Position numbers and translations under genes: made by a program
Assembly: GCA_028700415.1 (NCBI GenBank)
Contig: JAQVSS010000011.1
Span: 1 to 35,930, forward strand
DNA from: Kiritimatiellia bacterium
Lineage (GTDB): Bacteria > Verrucomicrobiota > Kiritimatiellia > RFP12 > UBA1067
Direction: 5' to 3'
DNA: 35,930 nucleotides
Shown: positions 16,420 to 25,661 of the stretch, one piece after another
Numbering within the stretch: the stretch's first letter is position 1
Layout of the letters: each line of letters opens with the position of its first letter
Notes under the pieces: model-generated
The model's input: only the letters and a program-made list of their open reading frames with translations
The model's database searches: none
What the model was told of the DNA's origin: nothing

Positions 16420-16534
16420 CTCTCAACTCTCAACGCTCAACGCTCAACTCTCAAGTAAAAAACCCGTAGGGCTTGGCAGGCGCTCGCAGTCCTCCCCTCT
16501 TGCGCGTTGAGCGTTGAACGTTGAACGTTGAGCG
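16420..16534. repeat. Heptamer-armed hairpin, right copy (5+5 units)
   Basis: The left arm is five 7-mers, CTCTCAA x2, CGCTCAA x2, CTCTCAA (16420-16454). The right arm is TTGCGCG, TTGAGCG, TTGAACG x2, TTGAGCG (16500-16534). Folded back, 29 of 35 positions pair. The 45-bp core (16455-16499) contains AACCCGTAGGGCTTGGCAG and differs from the left core by four substitutions and one A. The repeat lies upstream of the four-helix-bundle start and downstream of the giant gene's stop. Confidence 0.85.
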
Positions 16535-16573
16535 TTCAAACATTTTGTTTTTCATTTCGAGGTATATGTCCAT
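16451..16573 (-). other. Short ORF spanning the right hairpin (40 codons, doubtful)
   Basis: From the ATG at 16573 the frame reads MDIYLEMKNKMFERS..., crosses the heptamers and ends ...AKPYGFFT with a TGA in the far arm. The left hairpin has an equivalent short frame ending AKPYGFLLER. The shared C-terminal segment could be a conserved peptide or just the conserved DNA core read in one frame. There is no strong ribosome site (CGCGAAC before the ATG). Confidence 0.2.
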
Positions 16574-16580
16574 GTTCGCG

Positions 16581-19500
16581 TCACGGCACCTCCACCTTCA
16601 CCCTGTAGAACCGTGTGCGATCGCCCGCATCGTCCGCCATGGCGTCCGCGCCACCCGCGCCGGCACGTGGACCCTGGCCGGGGACATCAGCCCACGGGCC
16701 TGCCGCGAGATTGGTCGTCGCCTGCAGAGTGTAGGCCCGAACCGACGAGCCGGGTTCGAAAAACACCCTCACGGGCGGGCCGTTGGAGATCGCGGTCACA
16801 CGGAAGTGCGAGACGGCGTTGGTCGGATCGGTGTCGGCCACATATTCCTGCCACGCCGTGTAGCCGTCGTTGTCGGAATCCGAAACGTCGGCGGTTTCAA
16901 AATCGCCGGTCACACCGAACTGCGCCAACCAGTACTCCGGCGTCTCATGCGAGGTGACGTTCGCCGCAAACGAGGCCTCGAAGCTTCCGTCGGCCGTCAC
17001 GTTGGCCCAGGCGAATTCCGTCACCGCGCCGACGGACGCGCCGTTGGTCGTTACGTCCCCCACGTGCCAGTACGTGTCGGGCGCGACGACGAAGTTGGTG
17101 CCGCCGCCGTACGGCACGCTGACCGCTCCGGACGGTTCAACCTTGCCGTGCGCACCGGCCTCGGCCGTGATCGTGACCGGCGACCCCTGTTCGCCCAACG
17201 TGTAGGATGCACCGTCCGCGAGCGACACGCCGGAGACGGTGAAGACACCACCCGCGTACGTTCCCGCCACCGTGTCCGCACCGACGAGCGTGTCGCCGCT
17301 GCCGGACACAAGGCGCAGATTGTCCGCATTCCAGATGAGGCCCCCGATGCCGGAACAGTCAAAGGCGAAATCGCCCGTAACGGTTCCTTCGCCCTCCGTC
17401 CGCCACACGCGGCCCAGCCGCCAGACCAGGTTGCCCGGCTTGTCGGCCACGGTCTGTTCCAGCGCGCCTCCGTCGTGGCCGAACACGCGGAAGTCGGTGC
17501 CCGCGACAACGGCGTTCGACACGCTCAGAATCGATGAGGCGAGCGAGTGGGTCCGCGCAATCCAATCGCCGCGCAGATTCGCGAGGCCGGCGAGCGTGTC
17601 GGCCACCGGATACTGGCTCACGGTCAAGGTTGCCCCATTCACCAGCGCGCCGTCGAGACCGTTGCCGCTCATGTCCGGCAGGGAGGCCCCATCCGTGGCG
17701 TCGCACCGGTAATACGCGAGCAGTCCGGCCTCATCGCCGTCGAGCGTCGTGTGCATGGCGTCGCGCAGCTCGTCCGCGCCGCGCGCGGTCGACCACACGC
17801 GCACTTCGTCCATCGCGCCTTTGTAGAACAAATTCGTGTTTGAGAACGCGCCGAGCATCGCCTGGTCCGTACTGGCGACGAAACTGATGCTCGACGTGCC
17901 CGCCTTCTCCTCGCCGTTGACGTAAAACCGCAGCGCGGCGCCGTCCCATGTGACGGCCACGTGCTGCCAGACGCACCATCTGATGACCGGATCGCTCGTC
18001 CCGGAACAGTGGCCCTGCGTCTCGAAACGGAGCTTGGCGTCAGCCGTGGCGGGATCGCTCCACGTGTTGATATAGAAAGCATAGCCTGGATTGGCGGAAC
18101 CGCTTTTCTTGCGGCTGAAAATCGAGCAGCTGCCGGTTTTCTCGACGGGTTTGATCCAGGCCTCGATGGTGAACGCGCCGTTCGTAAGAGCCAGAGACTC
18201 GTCCGTCCCAAGGCTGACACAGGCGTTGGTCCCGTTGAAGTTGAGCGCGTTGCCGCTCGCGCCATACTCGTACGCGCCCAGATCAACGGCGCCGCCGCGC
18301 ACACGCGACGTCCCGTCCAGATCCGTCGCGCCGCTCATCCAACTGCGTTTCAGTCCCACGTTCAGGCATGGCGACCCGCCCGAAAGGCGATAGTCGTCCG
18401 CGTTGGCGAAAAGAGGATCGCTGTCGAAGCAGCCCTCACCGCCGTGCGAGGCCAGCGCGTTTGTCGGAGAAACGCAGCAGTATGCGACCGTCGGCCGCAA
18501 ACTGCCGAACGCAATGTTGTTCGACTCCGTCAGTCCCGTGTTGCCGTAGATGACGCAGTTCAGGTTCGTGCCGTCATAGATGTACACACCGCCAATGCGG
18601 GAACCGCTGTTTCCGGCCACGGTACAGCTCTCGAGCAGGGCGTTGGTCGCGCCGGCGCGCATGTAGACGCCGCCGCCGTTGTCCGCCTGGTTATCGGCGA
18701 TCAGGCAGTTGCGTGCCGTGCCGCCCGAGTAAAAGTAGAGCCCGCCCCCGCCCTGGGTGCTCTTGCCGTCGGCCGCGTTGTCGCGGACAACACACCGGTC
18801 GAGCAAGGCACCCTTGTGCAGATTGACGCCCCCGCCGCCATAGGCCACCGAGTTGCCTTCGATCACGCACCCGGCCACACAGCCGCCGTAGTGAAAGTCG
18901 ACGCCGCCGCCGGTGATATTGGCGGAGCAGCCCGCGATCACACAGTTGGAGACCGTGCCGCCCTGATTCAGAAAGACGCCGCCGCCGCGCTGATAGCAGG
19001 CCCAATCACCCTCGGCCTGCGTATGACCGTTGGTGATCGTGAAGCCGGTCAGCAGACCGGCGCTGATCCAGACGCAGCGCGCGGCTGCCGGACCGTTCGT
19101 CCCGTGGTCGGAGGCGCCGACAATGAAGGTGCCCGACGGGCCGTCGACGCCCTTGACGGTGATGCCTTTGGTGATCGCCACGCGGTTGGTGAAGCCTTGG
19201 CCGTGTAGCACGATCCCGCCTTCGCCGTATACGCCGTTGGTGACCAGTACGGTGTCACCCCAGGCCGTCAAATCAACGGCGGACTGGATCGTGCGTTTGG
19301 CTGTCGCCCAACTCGTTCCATTGCCGCTGTCGTCCGGACGAGAAGCGTCCGCGTAGTAGGTGTAGGGGCCCGTCTGCAGTTCGCCCAGCGTGTAATAGGT
19401 TCCGGTGGCGAACGACTGGTTGGTGACCGTGAAAACGTCATTGCTATAAACGCCCGGCAGAAGGGCGGCGTCCTCAAACACGCCGTCTGCGTCGCGCAAC

Positions 19501-22500
19501 AGCCGCAGACGCTCCGGCACGGAAATCAAATCTGCGATTTCGCTGCAATCAAATCTCAGGACGCCGTCCGCCACGCCTTTGTCCTCCGTCTGCCAGACAC
19601 GCTGCAACCGCCAGTTGAGCGTGCCCGGCTTGTCGGACAGGTTGACGCTCAACGCGCCGCCGTCGTGTCCGAATATGGCGCAATCCGGCTCTGCGGCCGC
19701 ATCGTTCGCCATCGTCGCCAGCGACGAGGGCAGCGAATTGGTGCGCGCGCTCCAGACGGCGCGGAGATCCTGCCGGTCCGTGATGTCAGCCGCGCAGGGC
19801 CATGCCGCCGTTTTCCAAACAGGCGTCGGACTGCCGTAAAGCAGAGCATGGCTGCCCGATGACGCAAGGTCTTCCACGCGATCACCGGACAGTTCGTTCA
19901 GGTTATAGTAGCATGAGAGCCCTGTTTCCGTCCCCGTCAGCTCGCGGTGCAGGGTCTCCAGAATCTCGGCCTGCGTGCGGGCCACATGCCACACGCGCAC
20001 CTCGTCAATGCGGCCGTCCACATAATAGGAGATGCTATCGGGACCGACGCCGATGTGGATGATGTCGTCCGCGCTATTGATGGCCCGATCCGCCACGTTC
20101 GTGCGACCGGCCTCGACGCCGTTCACATACGTGATGAGCGCGTCGCCTCGCTTGTACGTCATCGCCAGATGCGTCCACTTCCCGGCGGTCACGACGCCGT
20201 TGGTGAAACTGTAGCGGACGAGGTCGGAATCCCACACCGCGGGGTAGATCCTGCCGCCCATGACGCCCAGATAGTAGCCCTTGGTCGACGGGACGGTGGA
20301 AAACCGGCACACCACCTTGCTGTCCTTGGTCACATCATCGAGCCGCACCCAAGCCTCCACCGTAAGCTCGTTGGTGATGGCCGGCGTGATGGCGCCGACG
20401 GTGCAGATCTTTTGGTTGTACGTCGAACTGCCCGTCAGTTCGACGCAGCCGCCGGGAGCTTTGGCGGGCGTGGTGAAACGGACCGCATCGCCATAGTTTG
20501 TGCCGCGGCTGTTCACGGCATAGGCGCGCACGAAGTAGTTGGTCTTGGGAGCCAGCCCCGTCAGGCTGCACGAGAACACGCCCGGGCCGCCGTCGGCAGC
20601 CGCGGCGCAGCCCTCATGGGCGGTCAGTGTCGGCGCCCCGCCCGTATTCCACACCACCCCGCGCCCGGTCACGGACGTCGCCCCCTCGTCCGTGACGTTG
20701 CCGCCGCAGACGGCGCTGTGGTACGTCACGTTGCTCACAGCCAGCGTCTCCACATACGGGAGGTCGTACGATTCGGTCGTGTACGCGAGCGTGAGATAGC
20801 CGACGTCCGTGAGGTTCACATCGTTTGCGCGGAACACCCCCTCCCAGGTTGTTCCACTGACCAGCGTGCCGTCCGCGAAAACGCCGTCGTCGTCCACCAG
20901 CAGCGCGAACGGCCCCGTGAGGCCGGTGACATCCCAGACGACGTCTGCGGCCACATCGCCGCCGCGCTCGACGCGCCACACGCGCCCGAGGCGTCCAGAA
21001 GCGCCCGCCGGCACATCGGCCGCGTTCTGCGTCTCGTCGGCGTTGTCGTGGCCGAACACGGCAAAGACCTCGCCCGTGACCGAAGCTCCTTCAATTGTCA
21101 TTCGTCCGGACGCCTGCGAATCCGGCTGCCCGGACCACACGCCGCGCAGGTCCGTCGCATCGGCGATCGCGAAAGCGCAGGGCACCCCCGAAACCACCCA
21201 GTCGGCGTCGTCCATGTTGGTCAGCGTACCCGTGTGGCCGTTGCCGGTAAGGTCGGACAGCTCGGCGCCGGACTTTGCGGTGAACGTGTAGCAGGCAACG
21301 AGCCCCGCCTCGCTGCCGCAAGGCTCGCGGTGCATGGTCGCCAGAATGTCGGCTTCCGTGCGCGCGACATTCCGGATGCGCATCTCGTCCATGCGGCCGT
21401 TCAGATACCGGCCGCTGAAGTCGCTGCCCAGGCGGAGCGAATCGGTGTTCGCGGCGACCGTCATGGTTCCGGATCCGAGCGGGACGTTTCGGCCGTTCAC
21501 ATAGAGCGTGCGCGTGCCGCCGCTGTTGACCGCCGCGGCGTGGTACCAGCATCCGGCCTGGAGCCCCAGCCCGCTTGTCACGCGGCCGTCGAAATCAAGT
21601 TCCGTCCCGCTTAGCCGCAGGAAGTAGCCGTTGGCACTCGCGGTCATGTACTTGCTGATCAGACCGCGCAGATCCCCGAACTCGTCGGCGCGGAACCAGC
21701 ACTCGAGCGTGTAGTCCGTCGTCAGATCGAGCGTCTCGTCGTCCGCGATATCCACACAGTCGTTGCTGCCGTCGAAATCCAGGCCGTTGCCGGGCGACTG
21801 GCGGATCGTGGTGAGAACCTGCGCGTCGCCGTAGACCGTCCCGCAGCTGTTCACGGCGTAGGCCCGCACATAGTAGGTCTCTCCTCCCGTGAGATCCGGG
21901 ATCGTATAGGCGAAGGCGCCGACTCTGGCGCCCGCGTCCCAGAGTCCGCCGCCCGTGTGCGAGTCCGTTGTCGGATTCACAGCCGTTCCCCATACCAGCC
22001 CCTTTGCCGTGACCGTCGCGCCGCCGTCGTCCGTGACCACACCGCCGCAATCGGCCGTCGTCGCCGTGATGTTGGAAACGGCATAGGTGACCACAGTCGC
22101 CAAGCTGATGATCGTCTGGAAACGTTCATAAGCTCCCATGTCGACGACGTCGCCCCCGATGCGAGGGTTGCCGGCCGCGTCCAGCGTGTTGGACGCCCAA
22201 GCCGAGTTGAGGCCGGCATCGTGCGCCGGCGACAGAGGGAGAAGAGAATAGTCATGTGCGGCTTCGTCTGTGAACAGGGGATCGCCGGCGGCACAGCCGG
22301 CACCGCCGGGCAGCCCGTCGGAGGGCGTGGTGCAGGAATAGATGATCTGCGAACCCGTCGCGCCGCTGGCCAGCCAGTTCGTCCCGCTCGCCGCCGCATT
22401 GAAATAAAGGATGCTGTTCACGACGGAGCCGTTGCCGTCCTTGATGAAAACGCCGCCGCCCTGGCGCCCCGCGCTGTTGTCGGCCACGGTGCAGTTGTAC

Positions 22501-24776
22501 AGCTCGGGGCCGTCGAATTCGCACATCACGCCGCCGCCCATTCCGTAGGTCACCGTGTCCGTTGCGGCGTTCGCATAGATCGCGCAGTTTTCCGCGCGGC
22601 AGGCGTAGGCCAGGTGCACGCCGCCGCCGTAGCGTCCCGCCGTGTTGCTGTAGACCAGACTGTTCGCCACCAGCCCCGCGTCGCGGCAATACACGCCGCC
22701 GCCGTACTTCTCGGCGACATTGTCATGAATCTCGCACCACTGAATCAGGCTCGTCGCGCAGCCCGCATACTGGACGTCGACCGCGCCGCCGCGTGTCGCG
22801 CGGTTGTCCGCCAGCGTGCAGTTCAGAACCGCACCCCCGTAATAAATGCCCGAGCCGCCGCCGTACAAGTTCGCGGAATTGGCCAGCAGCGCGCAGTTCG
22901 TCACGGTTCCGCCCACCACCAGAGCACCGCCACCGCACCGGTCGAGGATGTCATCCCCGCTCGCCCGCGTCCAACCGTTGCTCAGCGTAAAGCCGGAAAG
23001 CGTCGCGTTCGTGCCGACATACGCGCAGCGCACCGCCGCCGCGCCAAACCCGCCGCTGTCGGGAACGCCGACGATGAACGTCTGTTCCGGCCCCACCTCG
23101 CTGCGGACCGTCACGGCTTTGCCGATGCGCACGCGGTTCAGCGCGCCCGCGCCGGGAGTCGCGGCACCGCCCGCATTGTACGCGCCGGGGGCGACCACGA
23201 TCTCCTCCCCGTCGGCTGCGGCGTCGACGGCATCCTGGATCGTGTGGGCCGCATTCAGCCACGAGTTGTAGGGTGCCGCAGGCAGCGGACTGTCGGCCCA
23301 GACATAGCGCGTCACGAGTCCGACGCGCATGCCCACCGGCGAAGAAACGAATGACGCGCCGTGGGGATCGGTCACCCGCACCTTGACCAGATGCAGGCCC
23401 GCGGCGGGGAAATTCGTCGCAAAGGTCGATGTGCAGGCCATCGGCGCGGTGTCGTAGGTGCCGTCGTTGTCGAAGTCCCATTCGACGGTCACGGTGTCCA
23501 ACGTGTCGTCCGGATCAGACGACCCCGTCGCGTCAAAGGTGACGCTCTCCCCGACCGCAGGCGCGGGCGGCGTGATTTTGATGTTCGGCCACGGGCAGCG
23601 ATCGGTCACGCCCGATACGGAATAGACAAACGTCTGCGAAGTCTCGTTGCCATACACGTCTTGTACGCGGATCTGGTTCGTGACCGTGCCGGTCGTCAGA
23701 TAATAGGGCGTGCGGATCGTGAAGTCGGACGAAGTTCCGGAGAGCGTCTGTTCCGCAAGAACGCCGCCGCCGTATTCGCCACTCTCGTCGACGAGCAGGG
23801 CGAGTCCCAGCCCGGACGCATCGGAAACGGAAAAGTTCAGGACGGCCAGACCGCCCTCGACCGAGACCGTCCCGGACGGAACGGCGGACAGGTTGGGCAC
23901 CAGCGTGTCGGCGACCGCGCGGTTCGGCCTATAAAAGCGGCTCAGATTGCGCTGGATGGCGAAGGCGTATGAACAGCGTGTGAAATCGTCCGGATAGCGT
24001 GCCGGGCAAAGATAACCCTTCATTCCCCGGAAGCCGTTGCCCATCACGTTGCCGTAGAAGTTCCAGTCGTTACGGAAGTCGTGGTGGAGATGGAAGGCGT
24101 GACCGAACTCATGCAGGTTGGCGCCCAGATACGTCGAGCAAAGCGACGAAAGCGTGCTGCCCTCGCCGCTCCCGAAAGTCGTCCCGTAAACCAAGGGGTA
24201 TGCGCCGATCTCGGGAATCGTCAGCCCGTTGTAGGCCGCGTTATTTGTGAGATACTTCGGTGCGCACATCGCCAAACAATCACCGCTCACCACCGCCACG
24301 CCGGAACCGGCGTCCCCTGTTGCGCCCGCATAGTGCCCGAACAGCGATCCGTCGGGCTGCATGATGTGCGCCTCACCCACGAGGAACCAGACATTGTTCT
24401 CCTTCCAGAGCTGCGCGCCGCCATCCGCCGCCGCCGCGCCAACGCGCGTCCACATGTTCGAGGCCAGATAGGCGTCCGTCTGGCTGGTGTGGATGACCCA
24501 CACTTTGGGCGTCCAGCCGTCTGTCTCGGTTTCGACGTTGAACGTCGTGTCGGGAAAGCCGTTCAGTTCCATCTGTTCGCGACACCACACGCGGTAGAGC
24601 AGAAACGCGGCACGGAGGACGGCCACGCCATTCGTCTGCTCCGTCCGGTTCGATGGGATGACGTAGCCGATGCGGACGGTCGGTTTGCCGACGTCCGGAA
24701 TCTCCGAACGTGCCGGGACGGAAAATAGAGCGAACACTAAAAGGCACCCGGCAACGAATCGTCCATTTGTATTCAT
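16581..24776 (-). CDS. Giant secreted multidomain protein with metzincin-like metalloprotease head
   Basis: 2731 aa from the ATG at 24776 (MNTNGRFVAGCLLVFALF), with GGAGG 6 nt upstream and a signal peptide ending near ARSE. Residues about 25-290 hold HEFGHAFHLHH (222-232), a zinc-site pattern like metzincins with His where Gly is usual, and YGNVMGNGF, a likely Met-turn. Then come an Ig-like segment (295-395), PKD (398-488, VEWDFDNDGTYDT), beta-helix 1 (490-885), and an FN3-like domain (893-990). LamG 1 (998-1150) is followed by a 'FGHD...RVWR' module (1200-1330) and a second FN3-like domain (1340-1436). LamG 2 (1444-1600) is followed by the same module (1670-1790) and beta-helix 2 (1805-2170). 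LamG 3 (2175-2345) is followed by the module again (2390-2530). An InlB/Bacterial-repeat-like part (2534-2605), a Ca-binding SDNDGYTAWQEYVADTDPT and a C-terminal RTRFYRVKVEVP end it. It is likely a surface or secreted glycan- or mucin-acting protease. The two-component genes upstream may control it. Confidence 0.85.
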   Translation of the reverse strand: MNTNGRFVAGCLLVFALFSVPARSEIPDVGKPTVRIGYVIPSNRTEQTNGVAVLRAAFLLYRVWCREQMELNGFPDTTFNVETETDGWTPKVWVIHTSQTDAYLASNMWTRVGAAAADGGAQLWKENNVWFLVGEAHIMQPDGSLFGHYAGATGDAGSGVAVVSGDCLAMCAPKYLTNNAAYNGLTIPEIGAYPLVYGTTFGSGEGSTLSSLCSTYLGANLHEFGHAFHLHHDFRNDWNFYGNVMGNGFRGMKGYLCPARYPDDFTRCSYAFAIQRNLSRFYRPNRAVADTLVPNLSAVPSGTVSVEGGLAVLNFSVSDASGLGLALLVDESGEYGGGVLAEQTLSGTSSDFTIRTPYYLTTGTVTNQIRVQDVYGNETSQTFVYSVSGVTDRCPWPNIKITPPAPAVGESVTFDATGSSDPDDTLDTVTVEWDFDNDGTYDTAPMACTSTFATNFPAAGLHLVKVRVTDPHGASFVSSPVGMRVGLVTRYVWADSPLPAAPYNSWLNAAHTIQDAVDAAADGEEIVVAPGAYNAGGAATPGAGALNRVRIGKAVTVRSEVGPEQTFIVGVPDSGGFGAAAVRCAYVGTNATLSGFTLSNGWTRASGDDILDRCGGGALVVGGTVTNCALLANSANLYGGGSGIYYGGAVLNCTLADNRATRGGAVDVQYAGCATSLIQWCEIHDNVAEKYGGGVYCRDAGLVANSLVYSNTAGRYGGGVHLAYACRAENCAIYANAATDTVTYGMGGGVMCEFDGPELYNCTVADNSAGRQGGGVFIKDGNGSVVNSILYFNAAASGTNWLASGATGSQIIYSCTTPSDGLPGGAGCAAGDPLFTDEAAHDYSLLPLSPAHDAGLNSAWASNTLDAAGNPRIGGDVVDMGAYERFQTIISLATVVTYAVSNITATTADCGGVVTDDGGATVTAKGLVWGTAVNPTTDSHTGGGLWDAGARVGAFAYTIPDLTGGETYYVRAYAVNSCGTVYGDAQVLTTIRQSPGNGLDFDGSNDCVDIADDETLDLTTDYTLECWFRADEFGDLRGLISKYMTASANGYFLRLSGTELDFDGRVTSGLGLQAGCWYHAAAVNSGGTRTLYVNGRNVPLGSGTMTVAANTDSLRLGSDFSGRYLNGRMDEMRIRNVARTEADILATMHREPCGSEAGLVACYTFTAKSGAELSDLTGNGHTGTLTNMDDADWVVSGVPCAFAIADATDLRGVWSGQPDSQASGRMTIEGASVTGEVFAVFGHDNADETQNAADVPAGASGRLGRVWRVERGGDVAADVVWDVTGLTGPFALLVDDDGVFADGTLVSGTTWEGVFRANDVNLTDVGYLTLAYTTESYDLPYVETLAVSNVTYHSAVCGGNVTDEGATSVTGRGVVWNTGGAPTLTAHEGCAAAADGGPGVFSCSLTGLAPKTNYFVRAYAVNSRGTNYGDAVRFTTPAKAPGGCVELTGSSTYNQKICTVGAITPAITNELTVEAWVRLDDVTKDSKVVCRFSTVPSTKGYYLGVMGGRIYPAVWDSDLVRYSFTNGVVTAGKWTHLAMTYKRGDALITYVNGVEAGRTNVADRAINSADDIIHIGVGPDSISYYVDGRIDEVRVWHVARTQAEILETLHRELTGTETGLSCYYNLNELSGDRVEDLASSGSHALLYGSPTPVWKTAAWPCAADITDRQDLRAVWSARTNSLPSSLATMANDAAAEPDCAIFGHDGGALSVNLSDKPGTLNWRLQRVWQTEDKGVADGVLRFDCSEIADLISVPERLRLLRDADGVFEDAALLPGVYSNDVFTVTNQSFATGTYYTLGELQTGPYTYYADASRPDDSGNGTSWATAKRTIQSAVDLTAWGDTVLVTNGVYGEGGIVLHGQGFTNRVAITKGITVKGVDGPSGTFIVGASDHGTNGPAAARCVWISAGLLTGFTITNGHTQAEGDWACYQRGGGVFLNQGGTVSNCVIAGCSANITGGGVDFHYGGCVAGCVIEGNSVAYGGGGVNLHKGALLDRCVVRDNAADGKSTQGGGGLYFYSGGTARNCLIADNQADNGGGVYMRAGATNALLESCTVAGNSGSRIGGVYIYDGTNLNCVIYGNTGLTESNNIAFGSLRPTVAYCCVSPTNALASHGGEGCFDSDPLFANADDYRLSGGSPCLNVGLKRSWMSGATDLDGTSRVRGGAVDLGAYEYGASGNALNFNGTNACVSLGTDESLALTNGAFTIEAWIKPVEKTGSCSIFSRKKSGSANPGYAFYINTWSDPATADAKLRFETQGHCSGTSDPVIRWCVWQHVAVTWDGAALRFYVNGEEKAGTSSISFVASTDQAMLGAFSNTNLFYKGAMDEVRVWSTARGADELRDAMHTTLDGDEAGLLAYYRCDATDGASLPDMSGNGLDGALVNGATLTVSQYPVADTLAGLANLRGDWIARTHSLASSILSVSNAVVAGTDFRVFGHDGGALEQTVADKPGNLVWRLGRVWRTEGEGTVTGDFAFDCSGIGGLIWNADNLRLVSGSGDTLVGADTVAGTYAGGVFTVSGVSLADGASYTLGEQGSPVTITAEAGAHGKVEPSGAVSVPYGGGTNFVVAPDTYWHVGDVTTNGASVGAVTEFAWANVTADGSFEASFAANVTSHETPEYWLAQFGVTGDFETADVSDSDNDGYTAWQEYVADTDPTNAVSHFRVTAISNGPPVRVFFEPGSSVRAYTLQATTNLAAGPWADVPGQGPRAGAGGADAMADDAGDRTRFYRVKVEVP

Positions 24777-24920
24777 GGCATCCTCCAGACAGGGCTGAAG
24801 CCCCTTTTCGGACGATGCCCCAACCGCACCGGCGAACGCAATCCGTTTGCGGCGAACGGTGGGAAAAGAGGGGACGAACGGTACGCGCCGGACGAGAGAA
24901 AGGACCACACGCGCCCGTGT

Positions 24921-25661
24921 CTAACAGCCTGATTTCAGTTGCGACAACAGGGCCGGCTCCCGTCGGCGGCTGACCGCAAACCGTTCGGCCACCCCGCATA
25001 AAACGAGGCGGAGCCGCCCGTCGGAACCCCGTTCCGCGCTTTGCACGCAGGCGACATTGACGATCAGGCCGCGGTGAACGCGCAGGAAGCCGTCCGGCGG
25101 CAAAACGCGCAGCCAGTCTTTCATCGAACGCCGCACCATGACATGCGTGTCGTTTCGCAGCGTCAGCGTCGAATAGTCGCCGTCCGCGCGCACGGCGCAG
25201 ACCGACGAGATGGGCTCGAACCAGCGGCGTTTGCTGTCCCGCAGAAAAATCCGGTCGTCCGGTTTCAGCGGTCCGGCCGCACCGCAGGCGGACGCCTCGC
25301 CGCACAGCCGCCGGACGGTGAGCGCGAGACGTTCCGGCGAGACCGGTTTGAGCAGGTAGTCCAGCGCGTTCACCTCGAACGCCCGGATCGCATAGGCGTC
25401 GAACGCCGTCACGAAAACCACGCGCGTTCCCTCCGGCAACTCCTCCAGCAAATCGAACCCGCTCCGGCCGAAAAGCTGGATGTCCAGAAACACCGCGTCG
25501 GGTGTCGCTTCGGCGACGAGACGCCGCGCTTCGGCCAGCCGTCCCGCCTCCCCGACGATACGGACCACACCGTGCGCCGCCAGCAGGGCGCGCAACCGGG
25601 CGCGCGCCAGCGGTTCGTCATCAACGATGACCGCGCTGATCATCTGTTTCTCAAGACTCAC
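24921..25661 (-). CDS. LytTR-family response regulator
   Basis: 246 aa. The receiver domain has VIVDDEPLARARL, AVFLDIQLFGRSG (phospho-acceptor D60) and YLLKPVSPERL with the conserved Lys. The C-terminal half (about 135-246) is a LytTR DNA-binding domain (KRRWFEPISSVCAVRADGDYSTL; VRRSMKDWLRVLPPDGFLRVHRGLIVNV). It starts either at a GTG at 25661, with GGAGG 6 nt upstream inside the kinase gene, or at the ATG at 25643; I keep the former. It overlaps the kinase gene by 11 bp, so the two are translationally coupled. LytTR regulators bind paired direct repeats in promoters of secreted or surface proteins. The giant protease gene begins 145 bp downstream and is the obvious candidate target or operon partner. 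Confidence 0.9.
   Translation of the reverse strand: MSLEKQMISAVIVDDEPLARARLRALLAAHGVVRIVGEAGRLAEARRLVAEATPDAVFLDIQLFGRSGFDLLEELPEGTRVVFVTAFDAYAIRAFEVNALDYLLKPVSPERLALTVRRLCGEASACGAAGPLKPDDRIFLRDSKRRWFEPISSVCAVRADGDYSTLTLRNDTHVMVRRSMKDWLRVLPPDGFLRVHRGLIVNVACVQSAERGSDGRLRLVLCGVAERFAVSRRREPALLSQLKSGC

Larger units (their letters stand above)
15855..16534. mobile_element. Putative cassette: hairpin - four-helix-bundle gene - hairpin
   Basis: A unit of about 680 bp inserted between the promoter region of the GH42-like operon and the 3' end of the giant protein gene. Direct copies of a hairpin with heptamer arms and a conserved 44-45 bp core bracket the four-helix-bundle gene. The layout recalls REP repeats around RAYT transposase genes, or IVS elements with complementary ends, but there is no transposase. 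Mobility is inferred only; I saw no target-site duplication. Confidence 0.42.

Noticed and set aside
15855-16534. CRISPR-like array from the repeated short units
   Set aside because: Units are 7 bp without spacers and are arranged as inverted arms around a core; no cas genes.
19947-21614. 555-codon plus-strand ORF inside the giant gene
   Set aside because: Antisense shadow of the LamG/FN3 region; no start context or domain.
16581-24776. Diversity-generating retroelement target, since the four-helix bundle is Avd-like
   Set aside because: No reverse transcriptase gene, no template/variable repeat pair and no C-type-lectin domain end were seen; the neighbouring four-helix gene is of the IVP type.
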